Source of the DNA: Mycobacterium paraterrae | Lineage (GTDB): Bacteria; Actinomycetota; Actinomycetes; Mycobacteriales; Mycobacteriaceae | NCBI RefSeq assembly: GCF_022430545.2 | Contig: NZ_CP092488.2 | Span: forward strand, 4,898,001-4,962,000 | Length of the DNA stretch: 64,000 bases | Direction of reading: 5' to 3' | Part shown: piece by piece, positions 1 through 8,445 of the stretch | Layout of the letters: each line of letters opens with the position of its first letter | Numbering within the stretch: position 1 is the stretch's first letter | Translations under genes and position numbers: made by a program | Notes under the pieces: generated by a model | Seen by the model: the letters and a program-made list of their open reading frames with translations, nothing else | Database searches by the model: none | What the model was told of the DNA's origin: nothing

Positions 1-540
1 CGCATCCGCCAAATTGGCGTTCTCGGCGTAAGAATCCTTGAGCGCGTTCGTGATCGGCTCGGTCGCACCGCCCATCACCACATAGTGCGGCTCGTCGGCG
101 ATCGACCCGTCGTAGGTAATCCGGTACAACTCAGGTGCTTTGGTTTCGCCGTAGTGGGCAACCTCGGCCACGCACAGTTCGACCTCGTAGGGCTTGGCTT
201 GTTCAGTGAAAATCGTCCCCAGCGTCTGGGCGTAGACATTGGCCAACTGGCGCCCAGTCACGTCGCGGCGGTCGTAGGCATAGCCGCGGGTGTCGGCGAA
301 TTGGATTCCACCGCGCCGCAGGTTATCGAACTCGTTGAACCGGCCGACGGCAGCGAAGCCCACCCGGTCGTAGAGCTCGCTGATTTTCTGCAGCGAGCGC
401 GACGGGTTCTCCGCGACGAACAGCACTCCGCCCGAGTAGGCCAGCGCAACCACGCTGCGACCACGACCGATACCCTTGCGCGCAAGCTCGCTGCGCTCGC
501 GCATCGCCTGTTCGGGCGAGATGAAATACGGAAAACTCAT
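1..540 (-). CDS. prcA: proteasome subunit alpha PrcA (C-terminus beyond window)
   Basis: Forms the outer alpha rings of the mycobacterial 20S proteasome, which gate substrate entry. The visible 180 codons start MSFPYFISPEQAMRER and contain the alpha-type stretch RSVVALAYSGGVLFVAENPS. The gene runs off the left edge, so about 70 residues are missing compared with the roughly 248-residue M. tuberculosis protein (family knowledge). Its ATG overlaps the prcB stop in an ATGA, consistent with translational coupling in a pup-prcB-prcA operon. No odd features are seen in the visible part. Confidence 0.96.
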   Translation of the reverse strand, partial: MSFPYFISPEQAMRERSELARKGIGRGRSVVALAYSGGVLFVAENPSRSLQKISELYDRVGFAAVGRFNEFDNLRRGGIQFADTRGYAYDRRDVTGRQLANVYAQTLGTIFTEQAKPYEVELCVAEVAHYGETKAPELYRITYDGSIADEPHYVVMGGATEPITNALKDSYAENANLADA

Positions 541-1427
541 GAATCACTTCCCGCACGATCGGCATCGGGGCCGAAAGTGTCACCGCGAGAACGTCTTTGG
601 ATGACTTCTCGAGCCAGCTCGGCGATGCGCTGCTCGGCCACGTTGACGGCACCGTCGGCGCCGATGGTGACCGCCGTCGGGAAGATCCCCCGCACCAGGT
701 CGGGGCCGCCGGTCGCCGAGTCGTCATCGGCTGCGTCGTAGAGAGCCTCGACAGCGACCCGCAGCGCCGAATCCGCATCGGTCACTTGCGAATACAACTT
801 CTTGACCGACGACTTCGCGAAAATCGAGCCCGAGCCAACCGATTGGTAGCCCTCCTCTTCGAGATTCCAGCCACCGGCCGCGTCGAAGGACACGATGCGG
901 CCCGCCTTTTCCGAATCCGGGTCGTCGATATCGAAACCGACCAGCAACGGCAGGGCCACCAGCCCCTGCATCGCCGCGGCGAGGTTGCCGCGCACCATGA
1001 TTGCGAGCCGGTTCACCTTGCCCGCAAAGGTCAGCGGCACGCCTTCCAGCTTCTCGTAGTGCTCGAGTTCGACGGCGTAGAGGCGAGCGAACTCGACGGC
1101 GATGGCTGCGGTGCCGGCGATTCCGGTCGCGGTGTAGTCGTCGGTGATGTACACCTTCTGGACGTCGCGTCCGGCGATCATGTTCCCTTGCGTCGAGCGC
1201 CGGTCACCAGCGATCAAAACGCCGCCGGGATACTTCAGCGCGACGATCGTGGTGCCGTGCGGCAGCGCGGAACTCGGCGTGATGGCATTGACGTCGCCGC
1301 CCATGCTCGCAGGCAGCAACTCCGGCGCCGCATGGCGCAGGTAATCGGTGAAAGAGGAAAGGCCGCCAGTGGCGGTTCCGGGAAGGGCAGAATTTGTGGC
1401 CAGGCGATCGCGGTTAGGCCAGGTCAC
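537..1427 (-). CDS. prcB: proteasome subunit beta PrcB, with propeptide
   Basis: Catalytic beta subunit of the 20S proteasome, an N-terminal threonine hydrolase that degrades pupylated proteins. The 296-residue precursor has a propeptide of about 58 residues ending in HG; the motif LPHGTTIVALKYPGG places the catalytic threonine at about residue 59 after autocleavage. The start is GTG at 1427, overlapping the pup stop (GTGA), and the stop overlaps prcA. Length and order match the standard mycobacterial locus. Confidence 0.97.
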   Translation of the reverse strand: MTWPNRDRLATNSALPGTATGGLSSFTDYLRHAAPELLPASMGGDVNAITPSSALPHGTTIVALKYPGGVLIAGDRRSTQGNMIAGRDVQKVYITDDYTATGIAGTAAIAVEFARLYAVELEHYEKLEGVPLTFAGKVNRLAIMVRGNLAAAMQGLVALPLLVGFDIDDPDSEKAGRIVSFDAAGGWNLEEEGYQSVGSGSIFAKSSVKKLYSQVTDADSALRVAVEALYDAADDDSATGGPDLVRGIFPTAVTIGADGAVNVAEQRIAELAREVIQRRSRGDTFGPDADRAGSDS

Positions 1428-1618
1428 TGTCCGCCCTTTTGGACGTATGCGCGAACGAAGTCTTCGGCGTTCTCTTCCAGAACATCGTCGATCTCATCGA
1501 GCAGATCGTCGGTCTCCTCGGTCAGCTTCTCGCGACGCTCCTGGCCCGCGGCCGTGCTGGCAGTGAGGTCGTCGTCGTCGCCACCGCCACCGCCGCGCTT
1601 GGTCTGCTCCTGGGCCAT
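1424..1618 (-). CDS. pup: prokaryotic ubiquitin-like protein Pup
   Basis: Small disordered protein tag ligated to lysines of substrates to send them to Mpa and the proteasome. It is 64 residues from the chosen ATG (MAQEQTKRGGGGG), the family length; an ATG 15 bases upstream would add MQEAA and is less likely. The middle is acidic and helical (ETDDLLDEIDDVLEENAED), the Mpa-binding region. The C-terminus is GGQ, so the Gln must be deamidated to Glu by Dop before ligation. It overlaps prcB by 4 bp. Confidence 0.97.
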   Translation of the reverse strand: MAQEQTKRGGGGGDDDDLTASTAAGQERREKLTEETDDLLDEIDDVLEENAEDFVRAYVQKGGQ

Positions 1619-1723
1619 CGCTGCCTCCTGCATCGTTATCGGGAGTGAAACACGCCCGTCGGTTTCTCTACCCTACCGGTCAATAGCCTGCATCGTCGCC
1701 GGACGGGACCCGTGTCCGGCCCG

Positions 1724-3232
1724 TCAGGTGGTCAGCTGCTCCACCAGCTCGACGGCGCTGTCCACGGAGTCCAGCAGCGCGCCGACGTGGGCTTTTGATC
1801 CGCGAAGCGGCTCCAGCGTCGGGATGCGGACCAGCGAATCACCACCGAGATCGAAAATCACCGAGTCCCAACTCGCCGCCGCGATGTCCGCCCCGAAGCG
1901 GCGCAGGCACTCCCCGCGGAAGTAGGCCCGGGTGTCGGTGGGCGGGTTGTCGACGGCGTCGATCACCTGCTGTTCGGTGACCAGGCGCTTCATCGATCCA
2001 CGCGCGACCAACCGGTTGTACAAACCCTTGTCGAGTCGCACATCGGAATACTGCAGATCGACCAGGTGTAGTCGCGGTGCCGACCAGTTCAGGTTCTCGC
2101 GGTGCCGGAAGCCCTCGAGGAGACGTAGCTTGGCCGGCCAGTCAAGCAACTCGGCACACTCCATCGGGTCGCGCTCGAGCAGGTCGAGGACGTGCGCCCA
2201 GGTTTCGACGACGTCGGTGGCGCGCGCATCGGGCTCGCGGCTGTCGACCAGCTTCGCCACCCGGTCCAGGTAGATACGTTGCAGCGCAAGGCCTGTTAGT
2301 TCACGGCCGTCGGCCAGCGCGACGGTGGCACGCAGCGCCGGGTCGCGGCTGATGGCGTGGACGGCGTGCACCGGACGAGCCAGCGCGAGGTCGCTGAGGT
2401 CGATCCCATGGGCCGGGCCCTCCTCGATCAAGTCGAGGACGAGCGCGGTAGTGCCGAGTTTGAGGTACGTCGACGTTTCGGAGAGGTTCGCGTCGCCGAT
2501 GATCACGTGCAGCCGCCGATAGCGGTCGGCATCGGCGTGGGGCTCGTCGCGGGTGTTGATGATGCCGCGCTTCAGCGTGGTCTCCAGCCCGACCTCGACC
2601 TCGATGTAGTCGGATCGCTGTGAGAGCTGAAAGCCCGCTTCGTCGCCGGACGGCCCGATCCCCACGCGCCCCGACCCGGTGACGACCTGGCGGGACACCA
2701 GAAACGGGGTCAGTCCGGAGATCACCGACGAGAACGGTGTCTGACGGCTCATCAAGTAATTCTCGTGAGACCCGTACGAGGCGCCTTTGTTGTCGATGTT
2801 GTTCTTGTACAGCTGCAGCCGGGCAGCGCCCGGAACGCTGGCCACGTGGCGGGCGGCGGCCTCCATGACACGCTCGCCGGCCTTGTCCCAGATCACCGCG
2901 TCCAACGGGTCGGTGCATTCCGGAGCGGAGTATTCCGGGTGAGCATGGTCGACATAGAGCCGGGCACCGTTGGTCAAGATCATGTTGGCCGCACCCACCT
3001 CGTCGGCGTCCACCACCGGAGGTGGCCCGGCCGAGCGGCTCAGGTCGAAGCCGCGCGCGTCGCGCAGCGGCGATTCCACCTCGTAGTCCCACCGGGTGCG
3101 TTTGGCGCGTTGGATGCCTGCGGCGGCGGCATAGGCCAGCACCGCCTGCGTCGAAGTCAGGATCGGGTTGGCGGTCGGGTCCGACGGCGACGAAATGCCG
3201 TATTCGACCTCCGTTCCGATAATTCGTTGCAT
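1724..3232 (-). CDS. dop: Pup deamidase/depupylase Dop
   Basis: ATP-dependent enzyme that deamidates the C-terminal Gln of Pup and removes Pup from substrates. It belongs to the carboxylate-amine ligase fold shared with PafA and glutamine synthetase. The 502-residue protein starts MQRIIGTEVEYG, with the metal-binding Glu residues of the first strand. It keeps the Dop aspartate at residue 95 in RLYVDHAHPEYS (D95 in the M. tuberculosis enzyme, family knowledge). It lies 106 bp upstream of pup on the same strand. PafA is outside the window. Confidence 0.95.
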   Translation of the reverse strand: MQRIIGTEVEYGISSPSDPTANPILTSTQAVLAYAAAAGIQRAKRTRWDYEVESPLRDARGFDLSRSAGPPPVVDADEVGAANMILTNGARLYVDHAHPEYSAPECTDPLDAVIWDKAGERVMEAAARHVASVPGAARLQLYKNNIDNKGASYGSHENYLMSRQTPFSSVISGLTPFLVSRQVVTGSGRVGIGPSGDEAGFQLSQRSDYIEVEVGLETTLKRGIINTRDEPHADADRYRRLHVIIGDANLSETSTYLKLGTTALVLDLIEEGPAHGIDLSDLALARPVHAVHAISRDPALRATVALADGRELTGLALQRIYLDRVAKLVDSREPDARATDVVETWAHVLDLLERDPMECAELLDWPAKLRLLEGFRHRENLNWSAPRLHLVDLQYSDVRLDKGLYNRLVARGSMKRLVTEQQVIDAVDNPPTDTRAYFRGECLRRFGADIAAASWDSVIFDLGGDSLVRIPTLEPLRGSKAHVGALLDSVDSAVELVEQLTT

Positions 3233-3242
3233 CCCCCGAGCT

Positions 3243-3338
3243 TAGGCGTGACGACGATGCACCCCGCGCAGCGGGGCGAGGAGGAGTCGCGCAATCAGCT
3301 AGGCGTGACGACGATGCACCCCGCGCAGCGGGGCGAGG
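3243..3338. repeat. MIRU-like tandem repeat between dop and the next gene
   Basis: An identical 39-bp segment occurs at 3243-3281 and again at 3300-3338, giving a 57-bp period. Each copy contains GACGACGATGCA followed by the small palindrome CCCCGCGCAGCGGGG. The first copy runs into GAGGAGTCGCGCAA and a similar GAGTCGCGCAA lies about 40 bp after the second. This GACGATGCA to GAGGAG.CGCGCAA layout is that of mycobacterial interspersed repetitive units. It may affect transcription of dop, whose start is 10 bp away. Confidence 0.7.
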
Positions 3339-3433
3339 TGCGGGTACCTCCCAGCCGCGCAGCGGCGGTAGGCGAGTCGCGCAAAGCGTGTGGCGGCCAG
3401 ATGAATGCGGCGCAAGCAACCGTGTGAGTCCCA

Positions 3434-4090
3434 TTGACGCAGGTGACCGGAATCACTACGTTCACCCTGGTGTCTGTCGAACCCATCACCGGCCTGTGCG
3501 GAAAGCGCTACGGCGAAGTCCTTCTCGTGACCCCCGGTGAGGCGGGACCACAGGCCGCGGTCTACAACAGCTTCGGCCTGAACGACCTGCCCGCCGACTT
3601 GTGGTCGGCGCTGGACGCCAGCGCCATCGCGGCCGAGAACGGCGCCGCCGCCGCTCTTCTCAACGGGCCGCGGTACTGGCTGATGAACGCCATCGAGAAG
3701 CAACAACAAGGCCCGCGGATCGTCAAGAACTTCGGTGGCATCGACATGGCGTTGCAGGCTCAAACCCTGCTTTCGGGCATGAATCCGGCGCCGTACACCG
3801 CCAACCAGGTTCACCGGCACACCGTGTTCACGTATGACGTCGGCGAAGAGGTCTACGAATTGCACGACCCAGCGCTGCGGCGGTGGGTGATGCAGACCTG
3901 GAGCCAGATCGTCGATCCGAACTTGTCGCGCGCCGACCTGCCCCGTCTCGGTGAGCGGCTCAGCCTGCCGAACGGCTGGACCTTCCACACGCGGACGCTG
4001 ACCAGTCCCCTGAGCATCGACACCACCACGCACGCCGCCCAGGTTCTGCAGGACGACCTGACCAACAGCTATTCGCTGCTGGCGGGCTGA
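3434..4090 (+). CDS. conserved mycobacterial protein of unknown function (Rv2114 position)
   Basis: A 218-residue soluble protein without an obvious signal peptide, membrane segment or catalytic motif that I recognise. By position, between dop and mpa on the opposite strand, it probably corresponds to Rv2114. The start is taken as TTG at 3434 (MTQVTGITTFT); a GTG at 3443 is an alternative. It is convergent with mpa, separated by a strong inverted repeat. Location in the proteasome locus is suggestive, but no functional link can be read from the sequence. Confidence 0.75.
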   Translation: MTQVTGITTFTLVSVEPITGLCGKRYGEVLLVTPGEAGPQAAVYNSFGLNDLPADLWSALDASAIAAENGAAAALLNGPRYWLMNAIEKQQQGPRIVKNFGGIDMALQAQTLLSGMNPAPYTANQVHRHTVFTYDVGEEVYELHDPALRRWVMQTWSQIVDPNLSRADLPRLGERLSLPNGWTFHTRTLTSPLSIDTTTHAAQVLQDDLTNSYSLLAG

Positions 4091-4106
4091 CGTTTTCAGC
4101 CGGACT

Positions 4107-4163
4107 CGACACTTAATCCACTGCGAAAGCACACGGCGTGTCGTGTGCGTGGATTAAGTGTCG
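4107..4163. terminator. long inverted repeat between convergent genes
   Basis: Perfect 15-bp arms CGACACTTAATCCAC (4107-4121) and its complement (4149-4163) enclose a second, smaller inverted repeat GCACAC/GTGTGC. It lies between the ends of the 3434-4090 gene and mpa, as expected for a bidirectional terminator. There is no clear U-tract, which is common for mycobacterial hairpins. Part of the loop (GGCGTGTCGTGT, 4135-4146) recurs at 19145-19156. Confidence 0.6.
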
Positions 4164-4177
4164 GCCGAAGGTGACCC

Positions 4178-6004
4178 CTACAGGTACTGACCCAGGTTCG
4201 ACTCGGTGTCGATCGCCCGCGACGCGCTCGAGCTCTTGCCCGTGACCAGCGTCCGGATGTAGACGATCCGCTCACCCTTCTTGCCCGAGATCCGCGCCCA
4301 GTCATCGGGATTGGTGGTGTTGGGCAGGTCCTCGTTCTCGGCGAACTCGTCGACGATCGAGTCCAGCAGGTGCTGAATGCGCAGACCCGGCTGACCGGTC
4401 TCCAACACCGACTTGATCGCGTTCTTCTTCGCGCGATCGACGACGTTCTGAATCATCGCCCCGGAGTTGAAGTCCTTGAAGTACATGACTTCCTTGTCAC
4501 CGTTGGCGTAGGTGACCTCGAGGAACCGGTTGTCATCGATCTCGGCGTACATCCGCTCGACGACCTTCTCGATCATCGCCCTAATGCAGGCGCTGCGGTC
4601 ACCGTTGAACTCGGCGAGATCGTCGGCGTGCACCGGGAGGGTGTCGACGAGGTACTTCGAGAAGATGTCCTGCGCGGCTTCGGCATCCGGTCGCTCGATC
4701 TTGATCTTCACGTCGAGGCGGCCGGGCCGCAGGATCGCCGGATCGATCATGTCCTCACGGTTGGAAGCACCGATGACGATGACGTTCTCCAGCCCCTCGA
4801 CGCCGTCGATCTCCGAGAGCAGCTGCGGAACCACAGTGGTCTCGACATCGGATGAGACGCCGGTGCCGCGGGTACGGAAGATCGAATCCATTTCGTCGAA
4901 GAACACGATCACCGGGGTGCCTTCGGAGGCCTTCTCGCGGGCCCGCTGAAAGATCAGCCGGATGTGGCGTTCGGTCTCGCCGACGAACTTGTTGAGCAGC
5001 TCGGGGCCCTTGATGTTGAGGAAGTAAGACTTCGCCTCGCGGGCGTCGTCGCCACGCACCTCGGCCATCTTCTTGGCCAGTGAGTTCGCAACCGCCTTGG
5101 CAATCAGTGTCTTACCGCACCCAGGCGGACCGTAGAGCAACACGCCTTTGGGCGGACGTAGCGCGTACTCGCGGTAAAGCTCTTTGTGCAGGAACGGCAG
5201 CTCGACGGCATCGCGGATCTGCTCGATCTGACGTGTCAGGCCACCTATGTCTTCGTAGCTGACATCGGGAACCTCTTCCAGCACCAAGTCCTCGACCTCG
5301 GCCTTCGGAATGCGCTCGAAGGCGTATCCGGCCTTGGTGTCGACCAGCAAGGAGTCCCCGGGACGCAGCCGGCGGGGCCGGGTGTCGTCGTTCAGCGCGT
5401 CGGGATGACCGTCGGGCAGGTCCTCGGCGACCAGCGGCTCGGCGAGCCAGACGATGCGCTCTTCGTCGGCGTGGCCCACAACCAGAGCACGGTGGCCGTC
5501 AGCCAGGAGCTCACGCAGAGTTGAAATCTCGCCGACCGATTCGTAGTTCCCGGCCTCGACGACGGTTAGAGCCTCGTTGAGCCGAACTGTCTGGCCCTTG
5601 CGCAACAAGCTCACATCGATGTTGGGCGAGCACGTCAACCGCATCTTGCGACCAGACGTGAACACGTCGATGGTGTCGTCTTCGTGGGTGCCCAGCAGCA
5701 CGCCGTAACCGCTGGGCGGCTGACCGAGCCGGTCGACCTCTTCGCGCAGCGCCAGTAGTTGCTGCCGAGCCTCTTTGAGGGTCTCCATCAACTTGGAGTT
5801 GCGGGAGGCCAACGAGTCGATGCGCGCCTCTAGCTGGTGAACATCGCGTGGACTGCGTCCGGTGTCATGTGATCCGGCCGCGTTGTCGAGCTGCTCGCGC
5901 AAGATCGCGGCCTCGCGACGAAGCTGCTCCAACTCGGCGGCTTCTTCGCTGGAGAATTCGGGCTCGCGGGAACTCCCGAACGGTTCACGGTCAAATTCAC
6001 CCAT
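4178..6004 (-). CDS. mpa: proteasomal AAA ATPase Mpa (ARC)
   Basis: Hexameric ATPase that binds Pup, unfolds pupylated proteins and feeds them into the 20S core. The 608-residue protein from MGEFDREPFG has an N-terminal coiled coil (about residues 20-95) that captures Pup, OB-fold interdomain (about 97-240), Walker A GPPGCGKT at 292-299, Walker B VIVFFDE at 365-371, and ends in GQYL, whose penultimate Tyr docks into the proteasome alpha ring. An AAAGGAGCG ribosome site precedes the chosen ATG, so longer upstream starts are rejected. Divergent from the MTB12-like gene. Confidence 0.97.
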   Translation of the reverse strand: MGEFDREPFGSSREPEFSSEEAAELEQLRREAAILREQLDNAAGSHDTGRSPRDVHQLEARIDSLASRNSKLMETLKEARQQLLALREEVDRLGQPPSGYGVLLGTHEDDTIDVFTSGRKMRLTCSPNIDVSLLRKGQTVRLNEALTVVEAGNYESVGEISTLRELLADGHRALVVGHADEERIVWLAEPLVAEDLPDGHPDALNDDTRPRRLRPGDSLLVDTKAGYAFERIPKAEVEDLVLEEVPDVSYEDIGGLTRQIEQIRDAVELPFLHKELYREYALRPPKGVLLYGPPGCGKTLIAKAVANSLAKKMAEVRGDDAREAKSYFLNIKGPELLNKFVGETERHIRLIFQRAREKASEGTPVIVFFDEMDSIFRTRGTGVSSDVETTVVPQLLSEIDGVEGLENVIVIGASNREDMIDPAILRPGRLDVKIKIERPDAEAAQDIFSKYLVDTLPVHADDLAEFNGDRSACIRAMIEKVVERMYAEIDDNRFLEVTYANGDKEVMYFKDFNSGAMIQNVVDRAKKNAIKSVLETGQPGLRIQHLLDSIVDEFAENEDLPNTTNPDDWARISGKKGERIVYIRTLVTGKSSSASRAIDTESNLGQYL

Positions 6005-6150
6005 GGTGCGCTCCTTTCCCGCCCCCTGGGGGTGGTGCGGTGGATACCCCAACGCTACCGGCGATTTCCGTTTCATGCGGGAACTCGAAATGGGGCACAC
6101 TGGCAACAGCGTTAACATCGTGTTTAGTCGGCTTTACCGAGAGGACCTTC

Positions 6151-6657
6151 GTGACCGTGAAAACCCTAGCCACAGGCGTGGCGGCGATTGCCGCCATCGG
6201 TGCTGCCGCCGCGGGTGTGACCTATATTGCATCGAGCACCGCTGTGTCGGCCGACGTTCAATCGGTGGTTTTCAGCGCGCCGCTTCCGCTCGACCCTGCG
6301 GTGCCCGTTGGTGTAGATGTGCCTACCGCAGACCAGCTGTCCACGGTCCTGAACACTCTGCAAGATCCGGGTCTGTCGTTTGCGCAGAAGGGTGATCTCG
6401 TCGAGGGCGGGATCCCGGTGCCGGTCGGTATCGCCGACCACGAGCTGCAGAAGGCGGCGTCCAAGGGCAGCCTGCCGCTGGTCTTCAACATCACCAACAT
6501 CGCGCCGTCGGGCCCGGGTTCTGCCACGGCCACCATCACCGCCTCGGGTCCGCATCTCGCGCCCACGCCGGAGTACCTGCGGTTCGTCAATCAAGGCGGC
6601 TGGAAGCTGTCCCACGATTCCGCGATGACGCTCGTCTCGGCGCTGCGGTCCCGCTGA
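6151..6657 (+). CDS. MTB12/CFP-2-like secreted low-molecular-weight antigen
   Basis: A 168-residue secreted protein resembling the M. tuberculosis MTB12 (Rv2376c, CFP-2) family. It has an N-terminal signal peptide (MTVKTLATGVAAIAAIGAAA) and the family segments VVFSAPLPLDPA, VEGGI and FVNQGGWKLS. The GTG start at 6151 follows GAGAGGACC; upstream in-frame codons have no such site. It is 10 bp before the lipoprotein gene, with which it shares the same domain plan (LxDPxxxxxxKxxLVEG and NQGGW/YQGGW), suggesting an old tandem duplication. Function unknown. Confidence 0.85.
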   Translation: MTVKTLATGVAAIAAIGAAAAGVTYIASSTAVSADVQSVVFSAPLPLDPAVPVGVDVPTADQLSTVLNTLQDPGLSFAQKGDLVEGGIPVPVGIADHELQKAASKGSLPLVFNITNIAPSGPGSATATITASGPHLAPTPEYLRFVNQGGWKLSHDSAMTLVSALRSR

Positions 6658-6667
6658 CCAGCACTGG

Positions 6668-7210
6668 ATGCGCCGGGGTCTGACCGAAGTCTTGTGCACC
6701 GCCGCGGTTGTGGCGGTGCTCGGGCTACCGGGCTGCGCCGGCGATGACGACAACGCGTCACCGCGGACGACGCCGCCGTCGCCGACCTTCGCCCCGCCGA
6801 GTTCGGCGCCGGTAGCGCAGGCCGCACCGCTGCCACCGCCCGAGGCGTTGGCCGGTGTGCTGTCCCGGTTGGCCGACCCCGCGGTGCCCGGCGCCCAGAA
6901 GCTGAACCTGGTCGAGGGCGCGACGCCGGAAAACGCCGGCGCCTTCGACCAATTCGCCACCGCGTTGGTCAACGGCGGCTACGCGCCGGCGAAATTCGAG
7001 ATGCGCGACATCAATTGGTCCGACCGCGATCCCGCCGACGTGGTAGCCAACGTCGACATCAGCTCAGCCAATCCGAAGGGCCCGCATTTCGCGTTCCCGA
7101 TGGAATTCAAGCCCTACCAAGGCGGCTGGCAGCTTTCGGCTCGCACCGCTGATGTGCTGCTGGCGTTCCGCGCCGACGCATCCGCGACGCCCACGGCGCC
7201 CGGTCACTGA
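6668..7210 (+). CDS. lppK: LppK-like lipoprotein of the MTB12 fold
   Basis: A 180-residue predicted lipoprotein. The lipobox LGLPGC puts the modified cysteine at residue 23, followed by a Pro/Ala-rich linker and a domain with LSRLADPAVPGAQKLNLVEG and YQGGWQLS, the same layout as the preceding MTB12-like protein. Position next to mpa matches lppK (Rv2116). Probably exported and anchored at the outer face of the membrane. Role unknown. Confidence 0.82.
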   Translation: MRRGLTEVLCTAAVVAVLGLPGCAGDDDNASPRTTPPSPTFAPPSSAPVAQAAPLPPPEALAGVLSRLADPAVPGAQKLNLVEGATPENAGAFDQFATALVNGGYAPAKFEMRDINWSDRDPADVVANVDISSANPKGPHFAFPMEFKPYQGGWQLSARTADVLLAFRADASATPTAPGH

Positions 7211-7216
7211 ACACGC

Positions 7217-7510
7217 ATGTGGATCGGCTGGATCGAGTTCGACCTGCTGCTCGGTGACGTGCACTCGCTCAAGCAGAAGCGGTCGCTGGTGCGCCCGGTC
7301 ATCGCCGAACTGCGCCGCAAATTCAACGTATCGGCCGCCGAGACGGGGTCGCTGGATCTTCATCGCCGGGCCGGCATCGGTGTCGCGATTACCTCGGCTG
7401 ATCGCGCGCACACCGTCGACGTGCTAGACGCCGCCGAGCGACTCGTCGCCTCCCACCCCGAATTCGAATTACTCTCGGCGCGAAGGGATCTGCGCCGCAG
7501 CGACGACTAG
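7217..7510 (+). CDS. DUF503 (YlxP-like) small protein
   Basis: A 97-residue protein with the DUF503 signature: LLLGDVHSLKQKRSLVRPVI near the N-terminus and RRAGIGVAITSAD in the middle. Family members are small cytosolic proteins of unclear function. It lies 6 bp after the LppK gene, so it is probably co-transcribed, and stops 3 bp from the convergent trmI gene. Matches Rv2117 by position. Confidence 0.82.
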   Translation: MWIGWIEFDLLLGDVHSLKQKRSLVRPVIAELRRKFNVSAAETGSLDLHRRAGIGVAITSADRAHTVDVLDAAERLVASHPEFELLSARRDLRRSDD

Positions 7511-7513
7511 TTA

Positions 7514-8371
7514 CTAGTCCGGCGGTGACACCGGCTCGGTCGGCCGCTGCTTGCGGCGCATCGGCGTCGGCGTGACGGCACCGGGGGCCAGCTTGCGGGC
7601 AAACACCAAGAACGCCGTGTGTCCGCGCATGTTGTGTTGCGGTCGCACCGCCAAGCCGACGACGTTCCAGCCCCGCTGCATCGTCTCCCACGCCCGAGGC
7701 TCGGTCCAACACTGCTGTGCGCGTAGCGCTTCCACCGTCTTCGACAACTGGGGCACGGTCGCCACGTAGATCATCAGCACTCCGCCGGCCACCAGGGCCC
7801 GCGAGACTCGTTCGAGCACCTCCCACGGCGCGAGCATGTCGAGCACCACCCGGTCGATCGACCCGTCGGGCAAATCGGCGTCGACGACATCACCGATCAC
7901 CAACTCCCAGTTGTCGGGCAGGCACCCGAAAAACGTCTCGACATTGCGGCGGGCGTGCTCGGCGTGGTCGGCGCGGACATCGTAGGAGACCACCTGTCCT
8001 TGCGGCCCGACGGCGCGCAACAGCGAACAGGTCAACGCGCCCGACCCGGCGCCGGCTTCCAACACTCGTGCACCGGGAAAGATGTCACCCTCGTGCACGA
8101 TCTGGGCGGCGTCCTTCGGGTAGACCACCTGCGCACCGCGCGGCATCGACAGCACGTAGTCCACCAACAGCGGGCGCAGCACCAGGAATTGATCGCCGTT
8201 CGCCGACTTGACCACGCTGCCTTCGGGCTGGCCGATCACCGCGTCGTGCATGATCGCACCCCGATGGGTGTGGAATTCGCTGCCCGCGCTGAGCACCATC
8301 GTGTAGTGCCGGCCTTTGGCGTCGGTGAGCTGCACGCGATCACCGATGACGAACGGGCCGGTTGTAGACAC
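7514..8371 (-). CDS. trmI: tRNA (adenine-58-N1) methyltransferase TrmI
   Basis: SAM-dependent enzyme that makes m1A58 in the T-loop of tRNA, acting as a tetramer. It has an N-terminal beta domain, then the class I methyltransferase motif VLEAGAGSGALTCSLLRAVG, and the VLDMLAPWEVL substrate loop. The start is placed at GTG 8371 (MSTTGPFVIGDRVQL) because homologues begin near here; a TTG nine bases upstream at 8380 is possible. Divergent from the RecB-like gene. Confidence 0.93.
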   Translation of the reverse strand: MSTTGPFVIGDRVQLTDAKGRHYTMVLSAGSEFHTHRGAIMHDAVIGQPEGSVVKSANGDQFLVLRPLLVDYVLSMPRGAQVVYPKDAAQIVHEGDIFPGARVLEAGAGSGALTCSLLRAVGPQGQVVSYDVRADHAEHARRNVETFFGCLPDNWELVIGDVVDADLPDGSIDRVVLDMLAPWEVLERVSRALVAGGVLMIYVATVPQLSKTVEALRAQQCWTEPRAWETMQRGWNVVGLAVRPQHNMRGHTAFLVFARKLAPGAVTPTPMRRKQRPTEPVSPPD

Positions 8372-8445
8372 AGCCGACAAGCCTGCCAGCAGACGCGCCG
8401 CCTGAGGTGCGCGGGGTTGTCGGACCCGGCTTCTAGGCTGCGGGT

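Noticed and set aside
597..1925. Long open frame opposite prcB and pup
   Set aside because: Shadow of the proteasome genes, which are unmistakable on the minus strand.
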